Assembly: GCA_025642075.2 (NCBI GenBank)
Contig: JAODUO010000530.1
Location: 226,987-290,986, forward strand
Reading direction: 5' to 3'
Length of the DNA: 64,000 nucleotides
From: Ridgeia piscesae
Lineage: Eukaryota > Annelida > Polychaeta > Sabellida > Siboglinidae
A program made the translations under genes and the position numbers. The notes under the pieces are model-generated. The model ran no database searches. It saw nothing but the letters and a program-made list of their open reading frames with translations, and was not told the DNA's origin. Below, in pieces: positions 57,361 to 64,000 of the stretch; the first letter of the stretch is position 1, and each line of letters begins with the position of its first letter.

Positions 57361-60300
57361 CACGCCTCCCTCCCACATGATACCTCCTGTCCACTCTGTA
57401 ACTACATCCACACGCCTCCCTCCCTTGTGACACTTCCTGTCCACTCTGTAACAACATCTACACGCCTCCCTCCCGCGTGACACTTCCTATCCACTCTGTA
57501 ACAACATCCACACGCCTCCCTCCCACCTGGCACCTCCTGTCCACTCTGTAACAACATCCACACGCCTCCCTCCCATGTGACACTTCCTGTCCACTCTGTA
57601 ACAACATCTACACGCCTCCCTCCCACATGACACCTCCTGTCCACTCTGTATCAACATCCACACGCCTCCCTCCCATGTGACACTTCCTGTCCACTCTGTA
57701 ACAACATCTACACGCCTCCCTCCCACATGACACCTCCTGTCCACTCTGTATCAACATCCACACGCCTCCCTCCCATGTGACACTTCCTGTCCACTCTGTA
57801 ACAACATCTACACGCCTCCCTCCCATGTGACACTTCCTATCCACTCTGTAACAACATCAACACGCCTCCCTCCCACCTGGCACCTCCTGTCCAGTCTGTA
57901 ACAACATCTACACGCCTCCCTCCCACTTGACACCTCCTGTCCACCCTGTAACAACATCTACACGCCTCCCTCCCACTTGACACCTCCTGTCCACTCTGTA
58001 ACAACATCTACACGCCTCCCTCCCAAGTGACACTTCCTATCCACTCTGTAACAACATCTACACGCCACCCTCCCACCTGGCACCTCCTGTCCACTCTGTA
58101 ACAACATCTACACGCCTCCCTCCCACGTGACACTTCCTATCCACTCTGTAACAACATCTACACGCCACCCTCCCACCTGGCACCTCCTGTCCACTCTGTA
58201 ACAACATCTACACGCCTCCCTCCCACTTGACACCTCCTGTCCATTCTGTAACAACATCTACACGCCTCCCTCCCACGTGACACTTCCTATCCACTCTGTA
58301 ACAACATCTACACGCCTCCCTCCCACCTGACACTTCCTGTCCACTCTGTAACAACATCTACACGCCTCCCTCCCACCTGGCACCTCCTGTCCATTCTGTA
58401 ACAACATCTACACGCCTCCCTCCCACCTGGCACCTCCTGTCCACTCTGTAACAACATCTATACGCCTCCCTCCCACCTGGCACCTCCTGTCCACTCTGTA
58501 ACAACATCTAAACGCCTCCCTCCCACCTGGCACCTCCTATCCACTCTGTAACAACATCTACACGCCTCCCTCCCACCTGACACTTCCTGTCCACTCTGTA
58601 ACAACATCTACACGCCTCCCTCCCACCTGGCACCCCCTGTCCACTCTGTAACAACATCTAACGCCTCCCTCCCACCTGGCACCTCCTGTCCACTCTGTAA
58701 CAACATCTAACGCCTCCCTCCCACCTGGCACCTCCTTCCACTCTGTAACAACATCCACACGCCTCCCTCCCACCTGGCACCTCCTGTCCACTCTGTAACA
58801 ACATCTAACGCCTCCCTCCCATGGCACCTCCTGTCCACTCTGTAACAACATCTACACGCCTCCCTCCCACTGACACCTCCTGTCCACTCTGTAACAACAT
58901 CAACGCCTCCCTCCCATGGCACCTCCTGTCCACTCTGTAACAAATCTACACGCCTCCCTCCCACTGACACCTCCTGTCCATCTGTAACAACATCCACACG
59001 CCTCCCTCCCAGTGACACTTCCTTCCACTCTGTAACAACATCTACACGCCTCCCTCCCATTGACACCTCCTTCCATCTGTAACAACATCACACGCCTCCC
59101 TCCCACCTGCACCTCCTTCCACTCTGTAACAACATCTACACGCCTCCCTCCCATTGACACTTCCTGTCCACCTGTAACAACATCTACACGCCTCCCTCCC
59201 ACTTGACACCTCCTGTCCACTCTGTAACAACATTACACGCCTCCCTCCCATTGACACTTCCTTCCACCTGTAACAACATCTACACGCCACCCTCCCACCT
59301 GGCACCTCCTGTCCACTCTGTAACAACATCTACACGCCTCCCTCCCACGTGACACTTCCTGTCCACTCTGTAACAACATCTACACGCCTCCCTCCCACGT
59401 GACACTTCCTATCCACTCTGTAACAACATCTACACGCCTCCCTCCCACCTTGCACCTCCTGTCCACTCTGTAACAACATCTACACGCCTCCCTCCCACTG
59501 TGACACCTCCTGTCCACTCTGTAACAACATCTACACGCCTCCCTCCCACCTGACACCTCCTGTCCACTCTGTAACAACATCTACACGCCTCCCTCCCACC
59601 TGGACACTTCCTGTCCACTCTGTAACAACATCTACACGCCTCCCTCCCACTGACACCTCCTGTCCACTCTGTAACAACATCTACACGCCTCCCTCCCACC
59701 TGGACACTTCCTGTCCACTCTGTAACAACATCTACACGCCTCCCTCCCACTGTGACACCTCCTATCCACTCTGTAACAACATCTACACGCCTCCCTCCCA
59801 CCTGGCACCTCCTGTCCACTCTGTAACAACATCTACACGCCTCCCTCCCACCTGACACCTCCTGTCCACTCTGTAACAACATCTACACGCCTCCCTCCCA
59901 CTTGACACCTCCTGTCCACTCTGTAACAACATCTACACGCCTCCCTCCCACCTGGCACCTCCTATCCACTCTGTAACAACATCTACACGCCTCCCTCCCA
60001 CCTGGCACCTCCTGTCCACTCTGTAACAACATCTACACGCCTCCCTCCCACCTGGCACCTCCTGTCCACTCTGTAACAACATCTACACGCCTCCCTCCCA
60101 CTTGACACCTCCTGTCCACTCTGTAACAACATCTACACGCCTCCCTCCCACCTGGCACCTCCTGTCCACTCTGTAACAACATCTACACGCCTCCCTCCCA
60201 CTTGACACCTCCTGTCCACTCTGTAACAACATCTACACGCCTCCCTCCCACCTGACACTTCCTGTCCACTCTGTAACAACATCTACACGCCTCCCTCCCA

Positions 60301-62325
60301 CCTGGCACCTCCTGTCCATTCTGTAACAACATCTACACGCCTCCCTCCCACCTGGCACCTCCTGTCCACTCTGTAACAACATCTACACGCCTCCCTCCCA
60401 CCTGGCACCTCCTGTCCACTCTGTAACAACATCTACACGCCTCCCTCCCACCTGGCACCTCCTGTCCACTCTGTAACAACATCTACACGCCTCCCTCCCA
60501 CTTGACACCTCCTGTCCACTCTGTAACAACATCTACACGCCTCCCTCCCACCTGGCACCCCCTGTCCACTCTGTAACAACATCTACACGCCTCCCTCCCA
60601 CTTGACACCTCCTGTCCATTCTGTAACAACATCTACACGCCTCCCTCCCACGTGACACTTCCTATCCACTCTGTAACAACATCTACACGCCTCCCTCCCA
60701 CCTTGGCACCTCCTGTCCACTCTGTAACAACATCTATACGCCTCCCTCCCACCTGGCACCTCCTGTCCACTCTGTAACAACATCTACACGCCTCCCTCCC
60801 ACTTGACACCTCCTGTCCACTCTGTAACAACATCTACACGCCTCCCTCCCACCTGACACCTCCTGTCCACTCTGTAACAACATCTACACGCCTCCCTCCC
60901 ACTTGACACCTCCTGTCCACTCTGTAACAACATCTACACGCCTCCCTCCCACGTGACACTTCCTGTCCACTCTGTAACAACATCTACACGCCTCCCTCCC
61001 ACTTGACACCTCCTGTCCATTCTGTAACAACATCTACACGCCTCCCTCCCACGTGACACTTCCTATCCACTCTGTAACAACATCTACACGCCTCCCTCCC
61101 ACTTGACACTTCCTGTCCACTCTGTAACAACATCTACACGCCTCCCTCCCACTTGACACCTCCTGTCCACTCTGTAACAACATCTACACGCCTCCCTCCC
61201 ACCTGACACCTCCTGTCCACTCTGTAACAACATCTACACGCCTCCCTCCCACCTTGCATCTCCTGTCCACTCTGTAACAACATCTATACGCCTCCCTCCC
61301 ACCTGGCACCTCCTGTCCACTCTGTAACAACATCTAAACGCCTCCCTCCCACCTGGCACCTCCTGTCCACTCTGTAACAACATCTACACGCCTCCCTCCC
61401 ACCTGACACTTCATGTCCACTCTGTAACAACATCTACACGCCTCCCTCCCACTTGACACCTCCTGTCCACTCTGTAACAACATCTACACGCCTCCCTCCC
61501 ACCTGACACTTCCTGTCCACTCTGTAACAACATCTACACGCCTCCCTCCCACTTGACACCTACTGTCCACTCTGTAACATCTACACGCCTCCCTCCCACC
61601 TGGCACCTCCTATCCACTCTGTAACAACATCTCCACGCCTCCCTCCCACCTGACCCTTCATGTCCACTCTGTAACAACATCTACACGCCTCCCTCCCACT
61701 TGACACCTACTGTCCACTCTGTAACATCTACACGCCTCCCTCCCACCTGGCACCTCCTATCCACTCTGTAACAACATCTACACGCCTCCCTCCCATGTGA
61801 CACTTCCTGTCCACTCTGTAACAACATCTACACGCCTCCTTCCCACCTGGCACCTCCTGTCCACTCTGTAACAACATCCACACGCCTCCTTCCCACTTGA
61901 CACCTCCTGTCCACTCTGTAACAACATCTACACGCCTCCCTCCCACCTGGCACCTCCTGTCCACTCTGTAACAACATCCACACGCCTCCTTCCCACTTGA
62001 CACCTCCTGTCCACTCTGTAACAACATCCACTCGCCTCCCTCCCACCTGGCACCTCCTGTCCACTCTGTAACAACATCTACACGCCTCCCTCCCACCTGG
62101 CACCTCCTGTCCACTCTGTAACAACATCTACACGCCTCCCTCCCACCTGGCACCTCCTGTCCATTCTGTAACAACATCTACACGCCTCCCTCCCACCTGG
62201 CACCTCCTGTCCACTCTGTAACAACATCTACACGCCTCCCTCCCACCTGGCACCTCCTGTCCACTCTGTAACAACATCTACACGCCTCCCTCCCACCTGG
62301 CACCTCCTGCCGACTCTGTAACAAT
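57361..62325. repeat. 50-bp minisatellite, about 99 copies
   Basis: The unit begins CACGCCTCCCTCCCACCTGG, continues CACCTCCTGTCCACTCTGTA and ends ACAACATCTA. The main variable block is CCTGGCACC, CTTGACACC or CGTGACACTT. Alternating variants form 100-bp dimers at 57570-57770 and 58060-58250, and an approximately 147-bp block recurs at 61553 and 61700. Between about 58655 and 59290 nearly every unit has lost one or more bases, unlike the regular units on both sides. Minus frames of up to 150 codons (reading CCYRVDR) are artefacts. Confidence 0.97.
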
Positions 62326-62395
62326 GGTTCCAAGAACAGCGCTAGTTAAATAGAACGACAGCAACAATATTATTCAAGGTTAATCGCACATAAAC

Positions 62396-62401
62396 TTTAT
62401 T
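62396..62401 (-). terminator. poly(A) signal AATAAA
   Basis: AATAAA on the minus strand begins 16 bases after the TAG of the ORF at 62418-62711 and is followed by a T/GT-rich stretch (TTGTTGCTGTCG) about 40 bases on, as expected for a cleavage site near 62375. Confidence 0.45.
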
Positions 62402-62417
62402 AGATGACAAGACACGA

Positions 62418-62711
62418 CTAGAGGTCACATGGTGTTACAGTGTCACTTTGTCTTTTTGTGACCGAATGTTGTGAGGAAACAGTTATCACGTTTCCGCTTA
62501 CAGTCACATATGGTAGCAAATGTCCAATTTTCTCGTCGGAAGTTTTGATCTGCGCATGCGTGTGTACGCAATCTGGAAGCGGTACCAGGCTACTAGTAAT
62601 GGACTTCTCGCTTGACGTTGACTGGTCGGAATTTCGTGCTTGTTCGACTGAATGTTCGTTTTGTGCAGTCCGAGGCGAAGCGACCGCTTCTTGATCGATG
62701 TTGATGGACAT
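62418..62711 (-). CDS. 97-codon ORF with own poly(A) signal, unknown protein
   Basis: Starts MSINIDQEAVASPRTAQNEH with A at -3 and ends ...TVTPCDL. The first 60 residues are polar and Ser/Gln/Glu-rich with no domain I recognise. A donor-like ACT/GTAAGC inside (codons for LLPYVT precede it) would allow splicing across the 50-bp array; otherwise it is a small single-exon gene. The upstream 62712-63000 is CpG-rich and would serve as promoter and 5' leader. Only one frame on this strand combines a start context, a stop and a poly(A) signal, which is why it was chosen over the overlapping 112-codon frame. Confidence 0.4.
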   Translation of the reverse strand: MSINIDQEAVASPRTAQNEHSVEQARNSDQSTSSEKSITSSLVPLPDCVHTHAQIKTSDEKIGHLLPYVTVSGNVITVSSQHSVTKRQSDTVTPCDL

Positions 62712-63530
62712 TTTGTTTCGGAGACGCGTGTTGTGTTGTGACGACAGCGAGTGACGTTTCGCGCGGCGGTCATCGGTCCGTGAAAGCGTCTAGCCGTCGG
62801 TGCCGACGAGAGACGATCGCAGATCGTGGGTCGGTGTTTCACTTGCCATTTGCCAATCGTTGTTGATCGGTCGTCTCATTGACTTCCGCTTACTCCGGAA
62901 ACAGAATTGAACAATGTCACTGAGCGATCAAACATTCACAGCTGTAATAAATTAAAAGTATACTTTAACTTAAACTGACACTACCGTGCAGTCGTTACTA
63001 TCTCGATGTAGACGAACCCATCCCCACTCTCCCCCGGCACCTCCGCCCCTCCCCACATGACCCCGGGACTTTATTTAACATTTAACAAGATATTTTCGCC
63101 ACGTCTAATGTTGTCGTCTCTGCCTAAGACGGGCGGGGTATACTTAGTCTTAGATAGATAGGCTGGACTCTCGATAAGCCAAATGGATTCCTAGTCCACC
63201 TGCCATCTAGAGTTGAATCTCTAGGTAGCAATCTTGTTAAATCTTGTTAAATATCGGTGAAATCTAGCTTAATTTTGGTCAAATTTAAAAAATAAAACGA
63301 CGTAAATAAAGCTCAACATACCACCAAGTTGGAGCCGCCATGCGATGACGTCAATCATAAAAATGCGCGCGAATCAGAGTTAAAACAAAACGGTACCCAG
63401 ATCCAAGTAAAAGAAACGACGCTGCAGGTACGCGGATTTGCGCGCACGCAAAATCACCGCCGCAGCCGATTTTGTTGAAGTGCCTATATCAACTGTAGTT
63501 TATGTGACAGTGGACAAGGTATTTTAAAAT
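62712..63530. promoter_or_regulatory. CpG-rich, possibly bidirectional promoter region
   Basis: Dense CpG sites run from about 62690 to 62900 and again 63330-63470. TGACGTCA at 63346-63353 is a perfect CRE/ATF palindrome. On the plus strand donors follow at GCTGCAG/GTACGCGG (about 63429) and GACAAG/GTATTT (about 63518), so a plus-strand first exon may start here while the ORF at 62418-62711 is read leftwards. Confidence 0.4.
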
Positions 63531-64000
63531 GTTGCCATATTATTGCATTTTCATAAATACTTAAAACAAATTATCCATAATATTACTTATGATCTACACT
63601 GTGAAAATATAGAATTGTTATGAAGTTTTTATTTATTATTTATTAAAAAAGACCTGTTGTTGGCAATTAAGTTGTTTGCATAACACATTTTCCAAAAATA
63701 GATTGCCATAGTTAGTTCAGATGTAAAACTACATTTGCAACAGTTCTCATGCTTACATGGAATAAGTGAGAGAAAAAACACAAACTAAAAATCGGGCATA
63801 TTAAATATAACAAAGGCATACATGTAAAGGTGGTAACAGCAATGTTTTTTCTAAGCTAGGATCTGCAATGCAATTGATACAGCTTTTATATAACGGATAG
63901 TAAAACTATGTGTGCATTATTCAGTTATACATTACTCAAGAATGCTTGTGAATTTATGTTGAGTTATCATAATGAATGCATGTTTTCAGAAACTGTATAA
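63531..64000. other. AT-rich DNA, perhaps first intron of a rightward gene
   Basis: No frame over 60 codons. The composition drops back to AT-rich immediately after the donor-like sites. Confidence 0.35.

Overview
The window looks like nuclear DNA of an animal, probably a marine invertebrate (mollusc, other lophotrochozoan or cephalochordate; this is a guess from repeat style, not a match). It is AT-rich with scattered CpG-rich islands and has no prokaryote-like gene packing. No open frame encodes a protein I recognise. It carries tRNA-like SINE remnants, hAT-type miniature transposons and unusually many minisatellites. No rRNA, tRNA or known microRNA gene, CRISPR array or viral gene was seen. 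Copy numbers below are estimates from span divided by unit length.

Layout. 0-7 kb: a run of small arrays (tetranucleotide at 0.28 kb, decayed 30-bp at 1.1 kb, 21-bp at 2.0-3.2 kb, pentanucleotide at 4 kb, 27-bp, 28-bp and 18-bp arrays at 5.1-6.7 kb). 7-19 kb: mostly single-copy, AT-rich DNA with three CpG-rich patches (7.1-7.6, 12.0-12.5 and 14.2-14.6 kb), two TATA/initiator pairs and a half-decayed 25-bp array. 19.3-21.6 kb: 18-bp purine-rich array. 24.4-29.2 kb: 59/60-bp array. 32.8-35.1 kb: 29-bp array with a nested GA microsatellite. 39.2-41.2 kb: 21-bp array. 43-50 kb: 23-bp array plus hAT-like MITEs and SINE pieces. 53.0-54.1 kb: CpG-rich promoter-like region. 55.8-57.2 kb: SINE and a foldback element. 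57.4-62.3 kb: 50-bp array. 62.4-63.5 kb: CpG-rich region with a short minus-strand ORF and a poly(A) signal. The eight main arrays cover about 20 kb, roughly 30% of the window.

Genes. The best coding signals are short minus-strand segments that sit in CpG-rich patches, begin with ATG and end at a good splice donor in phase 0: 53619-53684 (22 codons), 38788-38850 (21 codons) and 7147-7170 (8 codons). They could be alternative first exons of one long gene whose shared exons lie left of position 1. A separate minus-strand ORF at 62418-62711 ends 16 bases before AATAAA and may be a small single-exon gene or a terminal exon. Almost all long open frames here are tandem-repeat artefacts, because 18-, 21- and 27-bp units are multiples of three.

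The least routine observations are a family of about 300-bp hAT-type MITEs (one copy with a perfect 8-bp target duplication), a 474-bp foldback element with about 136-bp arms, the candidate alternative-first-exon series, and nested or higher-order structure within the large arrays.
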